In this document: positions 11,896 to 22,468 of the stretch, piece after piece
Layout of the letters: every line of letters begins with the position of its first letter
Position numbering within the stretch: the stretch's first letter is position 1
Assembly (NCBI GenBank): GCA_027922465.2
Contig: BQMF02000225.1
Location: 496,001-560,000, forward strand
Direction of reading: 5' to 3'
Source of the DNA: Turritopsis dohrnii
Taxonomy: Eukaryota; Cnidaria; Hydrozoa; Anthoathecata; Oceaniidae
DNA length: 64,000 bases
The notes under the pieces: generated by a model
Seen by the model: the letters and a program-made list of their open reading frames with translations, nothing else
Databases searched by the model: none
Told to the model about the DNA's origin: nothing
Translations under genes and position numbers: made by a program

Positions 11896-13088
11896 TAGTA
11901 GCTATAAATCTCTCATTATCTCATTATCTTAAAGTGGCGATATCTCGAACGTTTTATCCAGTCCATTGACAGTTCGAGACTCAAACGAAACTTCTAAAGT
12001 TTCCATTCTTTTATTAAAATCTTTTATGTCGACATTTGTTTGATATAAAACTCAACTCTCATTTCACTGGATTTTGGTCGTGAGGTATCAGTGTATGGAA
12101 ATTGAATACAAAATCAAATCTTGAACAACTATCGAAATTCCATCAAACTGAAAAGCTTTATTTGAATATATTTGTAAAAGTTGTATTACTTTTTTTAAGC
12201 GTCCATGCGTGAAGCATCTAGAATGTTCTGACATAAATCAAGCTAAAGCGTTCTCAAATTTCATTCAACGACATTACAATAGCATAACATTTTATCAATA
12301 ATTGTCAAAACAACAACAATATACTTTATTTTTGCAAGCTTTTTCGGGACTTGTCTGTTGTTGAAAACAAGCTGTTTCAAAAGCTACTTTCATTACAAAA
12401 AATTTTTAATTCGCAAACAATGCGCTACTGAAACTAATCATAGAAATTTATAAACGAAAATTACTGTTCGAACATTTCTCCAATAGACATATCATCCTGA
12501 ATTACCGTGTAAACACGGTCTTATAGTTACGCCAGCAAGTAATGACCTGATTTTAAAGATTTGAATTTGGGACATTCGTGGTAAAGTCTTTAGTATACCC
12601 GAGTTTCTCCTCCTCCTCCTCCTAGTAGAGCAGTCTAAGTTATGAACGATGTTGTGCAATGTTTGCATGAAGCTATTATCAAATTTGTAATTTGTACATA
12701 ATTTAGACCATCTTTCAACAGTTCTTCAATTTTCATTTTGAAGAAAGCGCAATTAAAAAATGATGATTTGGGAATTTGACAGTCATCTTTTAAGATTTGA
12801 CCAAAATTGGACAAATTTTCATGAAGGTTTTTATGAAAGCTTTATTTAAAATCATGTCTTTTTTTTCATTATTATCGATTTCAGTTGCCCTACAAGATTG
12901 GAGATAATGGGTAATATTATTCACTTTAAGATATGTGATTAGTAAAATAATAGAAAATAAAGAAACGAGGAATGGTGAAATTGGGGACAGGTCTATTATG
13001 CGAAATCAAGGAAAATCTACGGCAGTCAAAGAAACACAACATCCCGGAAAAAAATATGTGGCAAAAGTTAAAAATAAATGTAAATTGG

Positions 13089-13166
13089 CCCTCCCCCCAA
13101 CAATCAATGTTGTGCTGTACCCATAGGACAGCCAAAACGTGTTCAACATTGATGTTAGGGGCAGGG
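13089..13166. other. Long imperfect hairpin conserved in both duplication copies
   Basis: A C-rich arm (CCTCCCCCCAACAATCAATG) and a G-rich arm (CAACATTGATGTTAGGGGCA) form an imperfect stem of about 24 pairs around a loop that contains ACCCATAGGACAGCC. The counterpart at about 45017-45100 keeps the arms and the loop motif. It could be a small foldback element or an RNA structure. Nothing further can be said. Confidence 0.5.
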
Positions 13167-15529
13167 GAACAATTCAAGCTCCAACTTAAAGTTTTGTGAC
13201 AATCTTTGTCCGGGATTGTAGAAAACGAGATGGACGTGCTTCACACTTGCATGACTAGTCTCGAAATACTACAGCACGCCTCAAAATACAGCCAAATTGT
13301 TTTAAGTACTGAAATCGCTCATATTAGGACTCCTTTCAAATAAGTGCCCGCAAGTACAACTCTACCAAGTTAATCCCTATAACTACATTAGAAAATAAAG
13401 TTTGCGTAAATGCAAAACCCTGTGCAGATTAAAAACAAAATTCGCAAAAATGCGACTATATATTTCCCCTAACTTACGAAAATTTTGTCAATCATTGTAC
13501 GCATTGATAACCATAAGAAAAATGTATCATTAAATAATTACAAAGATGTAACTCATAAGCCTGAATCTCAGATAAAAAATACCAGAAAAGAACTTATTTT
13601 GAACTTATTCTGAAATGAAGATGTTCGTGGTAAAAAAACGATAAAGTTTCTCTTACAATTTTTGCGGAGAAGTTAAAAAGTGACTGTGAAGTTACTATGG
13701 GCATAGGTAAAAACTATGACTGAAATTACTTAACATTTCCCCGTAAGCAACTGAATATTAGCAACCACATCATTGTTTAAAACAATTCTGTCATAATAAA
13801 TCTTTATTCTTGCTGACTCTTGACAAGTTCCTTATCCTTTATGCCATAAAATCAAAGGAAACAATGTAATTCAAAATAACAATTGCTTTTTGTAATTCGG
13901 ATAAAACTTAAACATACAATCAAATTTGTATACAGGTTTACAAAAGAAAAAAAGAAAACCTAATGCCAATACTACTAATATATAATATTAAAAATACTTT
14001 GAGATAGACATATAAGCAAATAACTATCAAAGGCAATCAGAACCCAATCTCTGCTAACAAAATATTACGTGTAAAGAAAGAAGAGTATTTTCAAAAAAAA
14101 GAAGGGCTAAAATGACAATTTATGAAATTAAATCGAAGTACACTCTTTCTTTATAAGAACCAGTAAAATCTACCCTGGAGGCTGTTCCAGCCTGAATACG
14201 AAAATAATAAACTTAGAAACTATTTACGACTGCTCGAGAAAAAATTCACATCTTGAACAGCTCTTATTTTACACGAAAATTCAGGCTCAGGCTGTTCTTG
14301 ATTTTTGGAACAGTGACTAGAGTCTCAGGTTGTTCTTAATGTTGTTCTTATTTTTGGCTAAATCTGAGGCTTGTGTTCTTATAAAACTGTTCTTACAAAA
14401 CAAAGCATGTATATATTTAGAATAAACATGTCTTTTTCAAAAAAATATGTTCACACATTATTTATTATGTGATAAAGAGATCTTTATTGTAAATCCCAAA
14501 TGAAAAAAACAGATTTCGGTTGTGAAAATATAAATTTGTAAGGAATAATACTGCATAGCTGAAAAGTAGAAGTTTCTGTCCTGGCTTGATTTAGTTTACA
14601 GACTGTTATTTATTAGAATGTGTTTTGATTTACATTCGTTGTTCATAAGGAAAATTGACAGTATGTTAATTTTTCAAAATAAAAAATTGTATATAATATC
14701 AAAACAGTTATATACGTGATCATGGAATTCATTCATAGCAAACTGTTTCTGTTGTTATGTTGAATGACTAGGTATCCAGGAAACACACTTGTTTTTTCTA
14801 AAGTATTATACGTAATTGGTTTTCTAAACTTCTTTTGGCATATACGACATCACGTTTCCACATGCAGTTTTTGATTTGGTGTTGTTGTTTGGTGTTGTTC
14901 TCCACAAAGAAGAAAAGGTTTCCTTCATCATGATGATTGTGTGCATGTTTTCATAAAAATAAATCTTCAGTCTGGCTTTTTAATAATGAATTTTTGCATT
15001 GAAATCACAGCTTCAATGCTTTCCAAGCATTTAATTACCAATCATTGTATAGGTATAGCTACATTGTTATCAGCAAAACCGAACAAAACATCCATGACAT
15101 TGATATCACGTTTATTCTCTGTTTTTCACATGTCCATTCAAAATGTTTTTACAAAACTTTTTAGCACAACACTTAAACAATTTATTTCCATCATTTAACG
15201 TTTTGAATCATCTCAAAAAAGCTAGCAGAAAGCAAAAATCTTCCACTGTCTAACTGCACTGACTAAAAAAAGATGGCGTGCAACTTTACTGAGAACTAGG
15301 CTCCATTCTTATCTACCTTGGGTAGGCCAGAGTTCAATACTGAACTGCAGCTATAAAATTGAACGGAGGAGGAGGAGGAAATGCCGATTCTAACATATAT
15401 TTCGCCCTATGGAGAAATCTATAATAAATTCAAAATCTGATATCAAAAGTAAGTGCAAATGTCAACAAAACATCTTCATCATCAAAATGATCAGAGCAAT
15501 ACATCAGCAGAAAATGTTTGTATTGTAAC

Positions 15530-16095
15530 AGGTTAGTAGTCATGATTCTACTGCGCAGTAGTAATATCTATACTGCGCAGTAAGTCATACATATACCGAT
15601 TTCTAAGTTTATTGCGCAGTAGCAACAAACTTACTGCGCAGTAATAGAATGTCTAGACTATTTTTTAATGCGGAGTGCGTTTGTTGCTACTGCGCAGCAA
15701 AGCATTTCTTAATGCGCGGTAAAACGATTTCTATGTAGTAGTATACGAAGTGGATTAGAGCTATTGCTTACTGTCACAGAAACAGCTTTTTCAATCGGTA
15801 ATGACTGACTTTTTTGTAAGAGGGGAAAGATGGGACAATACACGTTTTCCTGTGGTATTCTTCTGATTGCATAAAGAATAAAGATACTAAGAAGTTGTTA
15901 TTACTTTCAAACGATCATAGATTATACAACAAACTCACCCTCATAATAATCACACAATATCTCATATGCTTCAGGTATCGAGATGCTTTATAATAAGGGT
16001 AGTACCCCTATTGTACAGTAGAGATCTAACTTCTGCACAGTAGAAATCCTTATTCAGCAGCTCAACATGGGTGGGAGATATGAGCCACCGTATTT
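15530..16095. promoter_or_regulatory. Copy A-specific block with cluster of TACTGCGCAGTA palindromes
   Basis: The perfect 12-bp palindrome TACTGCGCAGTA occurs at 15549-15560, 15571-15582 and 15632-15643. One-base variants are at 15611-15621 and 15688-15699, and a weaker one at 15711-15722. The block lies 170-740 bp upstream of the 1038-aa gene and has no counterpart upstream of the paralogue. It may be an inserted element or a cluster of sites for a dimeric DNA-binding protein. Both readings are inference. Confidence 0.5.
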
Positions 16096-16252
16096 CCACT
16101 CAGGATATGTATGAAAATCGGCAATCAACAGCTTGGTTTTATTTGTTGAAGCATAAAGGATTTATCGAGAGAAAAAACAATACATTTATAAACAATATGT
16201 CACCTAAAAATCGCCTTATACGTTTCATTCATCTTTTTATTCAATAAATATT

Positions 16253-16266
16253 TTCCATAGATAGCA
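16253..16266 (+). promoter_or_regulatory. Candidate 3' splice site just before the start codon
   Basis: TTTTCCATAG ends 6 bp before the ATG, and the same arrangement (TTTTTCCATAG, 6 bp, ATG) precedes the paralogue at 45728. A T-rich tract stands upstream in both. This suggests a 5' UTR intron, with the whole protein in one exon. No donor was identified. Confidence 0.4.
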
Positions 16267-19200
16267 ATGGATCCCATGGACGAGGAAAAATCTAATGCTT
16301 CTATCACGGTAGTGCAAATAAGAACTCCTAAAACCCTGGAAGTGGAACAAGTTTTATCTTATCTAAAAGGTGACAAAGGTGAAAATGGTGACAAAGAAAG
16401 AAACGGAATTACGTGCAAATTTGGTGAAGAAACAATTCTTACAGAAGATGGAAACGAACGTTCAGTTCTATGTGATGTTGTGACAATCGGTTGTTTTAAA
16501 TCTCGAACTGACATCAATAATGGTGATATGGAATTCTGTTATTGGAAATCTAACAATGGCACCAAAGTTTATGCATTATTGCAATCAAAAAAAAGTAATG
16601 CTTGGACGAAGTTATATAAATTAAGAAATACTAAATTTCCCCATTTATTCACAAAAACGTTTTTAAATCCAAAGCAAATCAAAGCAATAAGCGCTCAATT
16701 CCTGCTGGGAAGAACCACTGGTGTAACAACTATGCGTTATGCAGATTTAATCTCTTTCCATGAATCAGATGTAATGAGAAGATATGGCGTTGTCAGACAG
16801 TTGGAGGGAAATGTCTGTAGCGATGGATATGGCAAGCAACTACGTGAGCATTGCAATATCGAAAATAATTGTTTGGTTACCATACAAGCTGGGCAGGTAA
16901 AGCTCTCAGCCAGAAATCTAAAAAGGTTTGACCTCCTAAAGTTTATAGACGCCTCAATTTCTACAAATAATGATAGTGACGTAAAAAACACATCTTGGGA
17001 TTTTCTAACTTACATCGAAAGTTTTATAAATGCAAAGAAATTAAATGCAAATTTGTTGAAAGAACTTTTTAATGCTTTTCAAAATGGCAAAGATCCAAAT
17101 CGATTCAAATTGGACAATTTCCTTGTGCATGAGCGTCAAGATTTCTTTGACAGTGCTGATGTTGAATTAAAATTCAATGATTCGCCTCTTCGATGGAAAT
17201 GTGGTTTGTGGAAAATGAGAGGAAAAGGGATTACAGTCAGAGAAGTCTTGGATTCAGTGGAAACAAAACTAAAGAATGAAGACGATATTGGAAAAATTAA
17301 ATTAGTTTACTATGATTATGCCACTAATCAGTATGAAGAAAGATCTCTTGGTGATCTTTTGATAGCTCACTTGCGATTGGAAGATACTGACGACGACGGC
17401 GACATTGTAAATGACACTTGTTTTCCAAAGGACGACTCTGATAGTGACATGGCTGGTTGTTATTTTAAATACGGCAGTCATTGGTATAAAGTTAAGAATG
17501 ATTTCCATTTGCAGCTATTGAAATTCTTTATAACAGCAGTTCAAGAAACATTAATGACGAACAAAAGCATGAATGACGAAGAACAGCCCAGTGTACTTCC
17601 TTGGTGCACATCACATAATAAAGAATGCCCACCAACAGTTTCACTAACGGAACTACTAAAGCACACAACTAGTATTACAAGCGAAGACACGAGTGAAGAA
17701 TTTAAGCAGAAAATAAAAGATATAGAGAAAATTTTGACAACAGATTCACCACTAATCAATCCTGAGGGAAATGATTTTCTAGGAAAAGGAGAAGCTGACG
17801 GGCATGATGGCCAGTTGCTGAATGAAAATCTCCATATTCTACCCAGGTCCGTATTAGGTGAAGCAATTTTGAAATGCAGTGGCATGCAAAATTTCGGGGA
17901 GAAAGCTAAACATTCATTTATGTTAAAGATTCAACAAGCTCTTCAGCAATCTTCTAATCAGCAAGAATTAAAGCAAAATCTTTCTAAGTACTTGAAGGAA
18001 GAAGCGATCGACAAAAAACTGAAAGACAAATCTGTCAGTGAACCTGTTGATGACTTGCTTTCTCTCATAAAATTCAATAACAAAGATAAAGAAAGTGAAA
18101 TTCGCAAAACGTTAAAAGAGGAAGTGAGCAAAATGAGCAAGGAAGAAAGGAAACATGCCTTTTTTGAGCTTGCCGCAAAAGAAGACAAAGTCATTAATGA
18201 AATCGCTCAAGTAATGTTACAAACATGTCGTAATTTAATAAAACGTGACAAAGACTCTGACAGATTCCTGGTTTGTTCACCTTTTCTTACTAAAACAACA
18301 TGGAGCAAAATTCATAACTTAAATCTTGGAATATGTCCCGTAAAGTTGATCCAGTATTTACGCATGCATACACCGATGAGCGAAGGTGATTACAATGAGT
18401 TATATCATTTGTCAAATTGCTATTGCTCAAATTCAAATTGGAAGTATATTGTTGGAGACCGTGTACTTGATGTCAACATCCATTATATTGAGCTTTTTGA
18501 TGTCATGGCATACAATAAGGACAAACAAAAGGCATATTTACTGCATGTTAAAAAGGGATTTGATGCAAGTGCGTATCGAGACGTTTGCTCACAAGTTCAA
18601 GTTTGTGGTGAAGAGATTTGGAGTGCCGTTACCTCATCTTCAGAGAACACCATATTCGAGAAGTTTTTTGATGTTGCAACTGCAGAATCAAATTCTGTCC
18701 ACCGTCAGTTAACAAAGCGGGAAGTCGAGAAATATATCGCTCCTGATAAAGAAACGTTTCTCAAACAAATGCTAAGTAACGAACTTGAGTTTTTTGTATG
18801 TATAGCATCGTGCACAAATAAGTACGACGACTTAGAAGAATTTACTCGGTGTCAGCTTAATTACTCCTTCAAGGATAGTGACTTTAATGATAACAAAGTT
18901 GTTAAGATATTGAAGGAGGAAGGATTTATAGATAAAATTACCGCAACTGCTACGGGGAAATCTTTCTGTACGAAAAAGAAATTCGTAGCAATTATTGAAG
19001 AAGCGAGAAAAGGAGAAATAGATACGAATACAATAGAGAATGTACACGACATCATTCAAGAAAAAACCAACAGTAAGTGTATTTCCAGTCATACCTCTTT
19101 CATCGCTAAAGCCTCTCTTGCAGCCCTCCACGAAAGATTTGCATATTTTTTAACAATGCCTGGCAAAAGAAAGATGTGGTTAAAAGTTATAAAAGTACGA

Positions 19201-19383
19201 GACAATTCAACCAGCCTTGTAGATAAAACAAGCAGTAGACATCCATGGAAGGAAATCGCACAACTTCCGATTGCACAAGATTGTGGAAGCAGAAAAAATG
19301 GCAGTCGAAAGAAAAGGAAATCTACTGGGATAAAAAGTTCCGATCAAAAGAATAAGATAACAAGATATTTTTCTAAATCATAA
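16267..19383 (+). CDS. 1038-aa single-exon protein resembling DUF6119/TIGR04141, paralogue A
   Basis: An uninterrupted frame of 1038 codons. The block order matches what I know of the bacterial DUF6119/TIGR04141 family. Residues about 100-160 are an N-terminal beta-rich part ending in a FLLGRTTGVTTMRY-like stretch. Next come VRQLEGN at 177-183, TIQAGQVKLSARN at 205-217, and a GSHWYKVKNDF block at 403-413. These are followed by EGDYNE (706-711), GDRVLDV (730-736), IELFDV (741-746) with LLHVKKG (758-764), and a late SFIAKASLAALHERF block (944-958). A charged, helical stretch of about 200 residues (500-700) seems to be an insertion relative to bacterial members of about 550 aa. The tail is basic (SRKKRKS) and ends KITRYFSKS. 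No membrane span or signal peptide is seen. The biochemical function of the family is unknown to me. Family call rests on memory of motif order; the frame itself is certain. Confidence 0.6.
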   Translation: MDPMDEEKSNASITVVQIRTPKTLEVEQVLSYLKGDKGENGDKERNGITCKFGEETILTEDGNERSVLCDVVTIGCFKSRTDINNGDMEFCYWKSNNGTKVYALLQSKKSNAWTKLYKLRNTKFPHLFTKTFLNPKQIKAISAQFLLGRTTGVTTMRYADLISFHESDVMRRYGVVRQLEGNVCSDGYGKQLREHCNIENNCLVTIQAGQVKLSARNLKRFDLLKFIDASISTNNDSDVKNTSWDFLTYIESFINAKKLNANLLKELFNAFQNGKDPNRFKLDNFLVHERQDFFDSADVELKFNDSPLRWKCGLWKMRGKGITVREVLDSVETKLKNEDDIGKIKLVYYDYATNQYEERSLGDLLIAHLRLEDTDDDGDIVNDTCFPKDDSDSDMAGCYFKYGSHWYKVKNDFHLQLLKFFITAVQETLMTNKSMNDEEQPSVLPWCTSHNKECPPTVSLTELLKHTTSITSEDTSEEFKQKIKDIEKILTTDSPLINPEGNDFLGKGEADGHDGQLLNENLHILPRSVLGEAILKCSGMQNFGEKAKHSFMLKIQQALQQSSNQQELKQNLSKYLKEEAIDKKLKDKSVSEPVDDLLSLIKFNNKDKESEIRKTLKEEVSKMSKEERKHAFFELAAKEDKVINEIAQVMLQTCRNLIKRDKDSDRFLVCSPFLTKTTWSKIHNLNLGICPVKLIQYLRMHTPMSEGDYNELYHLSNCYCSNSNWKYIVGDRVLDVNIHYIELFDVMAYNKDKQKAYLLHVKKGFDASAYRDVCSQVQVCGEEIWSAVTSSSENTIFEKFFDVATAESNSVHRQLTKREVEKYIAPDKETFLKQMLSNELEFFVCIASCTNKYDDLEEFTRCQLNYSFKDSDFNDNKVVKILKEEGFIDKITATATGKSFCTKKKFVAIIEEARKGEIDTNTIENVHDIIQEKTNSKCISSHTSFIAKASLAALHERFAYFLTMPGKRKMWLKVIKVRDNSTSLVDKTSSRHPWKEIAQLPIAQDCGSRKNGSRKKRKSTGIKSSDQKNKITRYFSKS

Positions 19384-20657
19384 GAGACCAATCAATAACA
19401 ATGTTTCTGTATTAGGTAAATCCAAGCATATCATTTTTCTTGGTATTATATTTTTGGGGTAATATAATATGTTTGAGTGCTAATCAATCTTTTTGGAATT
19501 TTTTGGGATTCAATCAAAATTATTCACAACATTGTTTTTTGACTTTATGTATTTTGCATTGTTTATTATAAATTTCTGATGTAGGAAAATATATTACATC
19601 TTGATTTTATTGGTTTCACATAGAGTTTCATATAACGCATAACGTTAGCACCAGTAACTGCAGTCTCAAGTCGTTACATTTTTCAGAAAATTTCAGAAAA
19701 AGTTTTCCGGAAGGTCTCTTATACTCGAAGCTGGCTATTATGCAAGGTGCAGTTAGTGTTCAGTCATTTAGTCCTTTAAAGGAGAAAAGCATGCATGTAA
19801 CCTAACCGTCTCGTAAAACTGAAAACAAATATCATAACCCGGACTCTTACACTTTTTTGAGTGACATTGAATACGCCATGATTATTTGGTTAAACAAATA
19901 AAACAATCCAAATTTTTAGTTCATAAAATTTTACGGGATAAAAGTTTTGGGTCATATTTCGAAGGAAACGCGCACATGGCAATAGTAAACTAACTGTTGG
20001 GATGTTGTAATAGTTTCATTCATATATTATTATACTTCTACTTCTAATTTATTATATTATGTACAGATCACCGGTATTATTTCTTCTTCATTTTCATTGT
20101 TTTATTTACCATTACCAAAAAGCCGCAAGACAAGTTTAGACAAGCTCAACTACAATGCAGACAACTCTTTCTACATTTTGACTTTGTTGGCATGTAAGTA
20201 ACACATCCGGTTGGTTACAAAAGATTTACAATTCTCATTAGCAAGATATAGTAGAAATGTCTTTTAGTATAAAAGATTTATCTCAGCTATCTCAAACTTT
20301 TTCAAGCTGAGGCGACAATTGCTCATTCTTCTCGCTTTACTTTCTGCATTGTTGATAGTCTAAGGCTGTCTTAAAATGTGTTATATGTAACATAACATTG
20401 GAATTGTTGTAGAGATTAGAAAACTATTATGAAAGTTATCTTTTCAATTACTTTCTCTTATATTGTGAAAAAAGTGTGACATTTTAAATTTAGGAAGGCT
20501 TCGTCTGCCGGACCAGTATCATTTATTATCACTAAAGAAATGTATCATATCGTAGACCTTCTGATTTACGTTAGGGAAACTTTCAGGTCCATGACATCGT
20601 TAATCTCTACCTATAGTACTTATATTTTACGTATTTGAAGTTTTAGGGCTAAGTATT
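19384..20657. other. 3' flank of the 1038-aa gene, conserved in copy B
   Basis: Non-coding. It aligns with 48893-49110 and then with 51790-52700. The gap in between is a 2.7-kb insertion in copy B. No other element is seen. Confidence 0.6.
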
Positions 20658-20828
20658 TTAAAGAATATAGTTATTTTGAATGTAAAGTATTTCAGCTTGA
20701 TTAATGTGTAACAAAAAGCAATCATTTGTTTCTGTAAGGAATGCTTCTCCCGGAACATCTTTGCCATTATAAATAATTTGTATCTTATACTTCCCTAATA
20801 AAGCCCAACTTCTATTGTAAGGCCTATA
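20658..20828 (-). CDS. Putative last exon of an unknown duplicated gene
   Basis: On the minus strand a TTTTCTGTTATAG acceptor-like site is followed by an open frame that contains RSWALLGKYKIQIIYNG, then VPGEAFLTET and HINQ, and stops at 20658. Copy B (52700-52868) has the same acceptor and the same stop. The differences are scattered amino-acid changes without any frameshift. GKYKIQIIYNGKDVPGEAF recalls the end of an immunoglobulin-like filamin repeat, but this is weak. Upstream exons were not found. It may instead be an old transposon fragment. Confidence 0.35.
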   Translation of the reverse strand, partial: YRPYNRSWALLGKYKIQIIYNGKDVPGEAFLTETNDCFLLHINQAEILYIQNNYIL

Positions 20829-20949
20829 ACAGAAAAGCCCTGGCTTTTTTCCTAAAAGAAAAAAAAACCCTAAAAGAGAACCCAAATTTGTATAGGCAGA
20901 ACTCCCATAGAACAATCCTTCAATTAAGATTAACATAAAGAAACGCTGA

Positions 20950-21726
20950 AGTTTAAGAAGGCAACAACAACTACAAAATGTACGAGAAACAATGTCAGAA
21001 CAAGAGAAAAGAACAAACGACCTTGTCCAGATGAAAGGTGCATCAAATTGGTTGACTACTTTGCCGCTTCAATCTGAAAATTTCTATCTTTCAAAAAAAG
21101 AATTTTTTGATGCAATTGCACTGAGATACAGGTGGGATTTGAAGCACTTAACATCTGTTTGCGCTTGTGGGAAATCTTTCACTATAGATCATGCGCTTTC
21201 ATGTCCGAAGGGTGGTTTTGTGTACCAAAGGCACATTGAGCTGAGAGATACCATTGCAGCCATTATAGGAGAGGTCAAGAAAGATGTGGTAATTGTACCA
21301 GCACTGGAACCCCTGAGTGGAGAACAACTTGCTCGTCGTACCATTATGACTGACGGTGCAAGAGCAGACAACAATGCTTCAGGCTTTTGGACGCGTGGCC
21401 AACGAGCAATCTTCGACGTAAAGATAGTCAATGCCTTCGCTCAGAGGTACGCAAACCAAAGTCTGAAAAACGCTTTTACCATCAACGAGAGAGAAAAGAA
21501 AAGATCCTAAAACGACAGGATACTTCCGCTGATCCTTACGACAAACGGGGGTATGGAGATAGAGGCTCAACACTTTCTATTTGCACCTGCAACACACTTA
21601 TCAGACAAAAATTACGATCTCTTCTCGGAGGTAACAAATTGGTTGCGCACAAAAATCTCGTTTGCCTTGACACAATCTGCCATCACTTCATCCGAGGCAC
21701 TAGAACATCGGCGACAAAGATAGAAG
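20950..21726 (+). pseudogene. Retroelement C-terminal fragment: CCHC motif and nuclease-like domain, frameshifted
   Basis: The frame open from 20950 to 21510 reads GASNWLTTLPL, then CACGKSFTIDHALSCPKGGF (Cys-Cys-His-Cys), then TDGARADNNASGFWTRGQ and IFDVKI, and stops after NEREKKR. In other animals I associate this order with the C-terminus of reverse-transcriptase proteins, where a CCHC finger precedes a PD-(D/E)xK-like region. The D/E and FDVKI residues would fit such a site. The tail continues in another frame from about 21530 with LTTNGGMEIE and NWLRTKISFAL, ending at 21726. So there is one frameshift, and the reverse transcriptase part is absent. It is a dead 5'-truncated insert just beyond duplication copy A. 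Confidence 0.6.
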
Positions 21727-22468
21727 AAATCGGAATTTCCGAGTCGATTGCATATCATTAAACGATTTTATGTAATTTTAATATAGTTTCTTGCTTGAAT
21801 TTCAAATAGTGTAAATTTACATATATGAATAGGATGTTCAGTCACGTGACAAAATCTGTGTCCAGCTAGCTCCGCCTGAGAGATGCGTAGCGTGCGAAGT
21901 TGCATTTTCGGAAAAATTATTTTAAGAGTGCCTAATTTGAAATTCAAGTATGGGCCCTTTGACAGCAGTTAAAGCAGTAGTTCCGGTTGCTAGGGCTTGT
22001 AAGGTACCTATAAATTTATAATTCAAGTGAGCCATGATCGGAAAGTCATCACAACAAAAGTTATTCGCGATATAAATTTGTTTTGATTGTCAAATACGTT
22101 TTTTGCGAACTATGTAGTAATGGCTCACCTCAACTATGAAAGGACAAAAAATGTTCTTTCAACTCATGTAAGTAGCTATTGTCAAATAAAATTTGGCCAT
22201 TACTCGCATAATTACATACTTGATGCTGGTTTATTTTGAAATAGGTGTACACATTACAAATATCACCTTTCTTAAAATCATTCTTGAAAAACATGCCAAA
22301 AAAAAAAAAATCTATAGATAGATGTGATTAATTATGTCCAAATGTAGTCCTAAATGTTTCAGTCAGATCACATCTGCTGCAGGCTGCAGGTAAACATGTA
22401 AATCTGGCTTGGCATGAGCCACTTGAGAATTTCAAAGTTGTAAACATCAGATCAGGAGTGCAGCAGAC

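Larger units (their letters stand above)
11900..16250. other. Upstream region of the 1038-aa gene, mostly non-coding and conserved in copy B
   Basis: No protein-coding frame is supported. The sequence is nevertheless recognisable base by base in 41700-45720, apart from insertions. It contains CCTCCTCCTCCTCCT near 12608, an inverted repeat at 13089-13166, and GGAGGAGGAGGAGG near 15366. Short frames here are not conserved in copy B. Confidence 0.6.
9060..20895 (+). repeat. Segmental duplication, copy A
   Basis: This block lines up with 40330-52915 in the same orientation over most of its length, including non-coding DNA, the large gene and its flanks. Shared anchors include GTGTTCAAGTGTATCAATAC (about 10190 and 40912), CAACAACAATATACTTT, and the block after the gene. 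Borders are read by eye and are good to some tens of bases. Copy A alone carries the MITEs at 9207-9727 and 10962-11895 and the palindrome cluster at 15530-16095. Copy B has its own insertions. Confidence 0.85.

Noticed and set aside
14941..15198. 85-codon plus-strand frame upstream of the 1038-aa gene
   Set aside because: The matching part of copy B has frame breaks, so it is not conserved as a protein.
17541..17885. Minus-strand frames within the 1038-aa gene and its paralogue
   Set aside because: Antisense shadows of a conserved coding region; they have no independent support.
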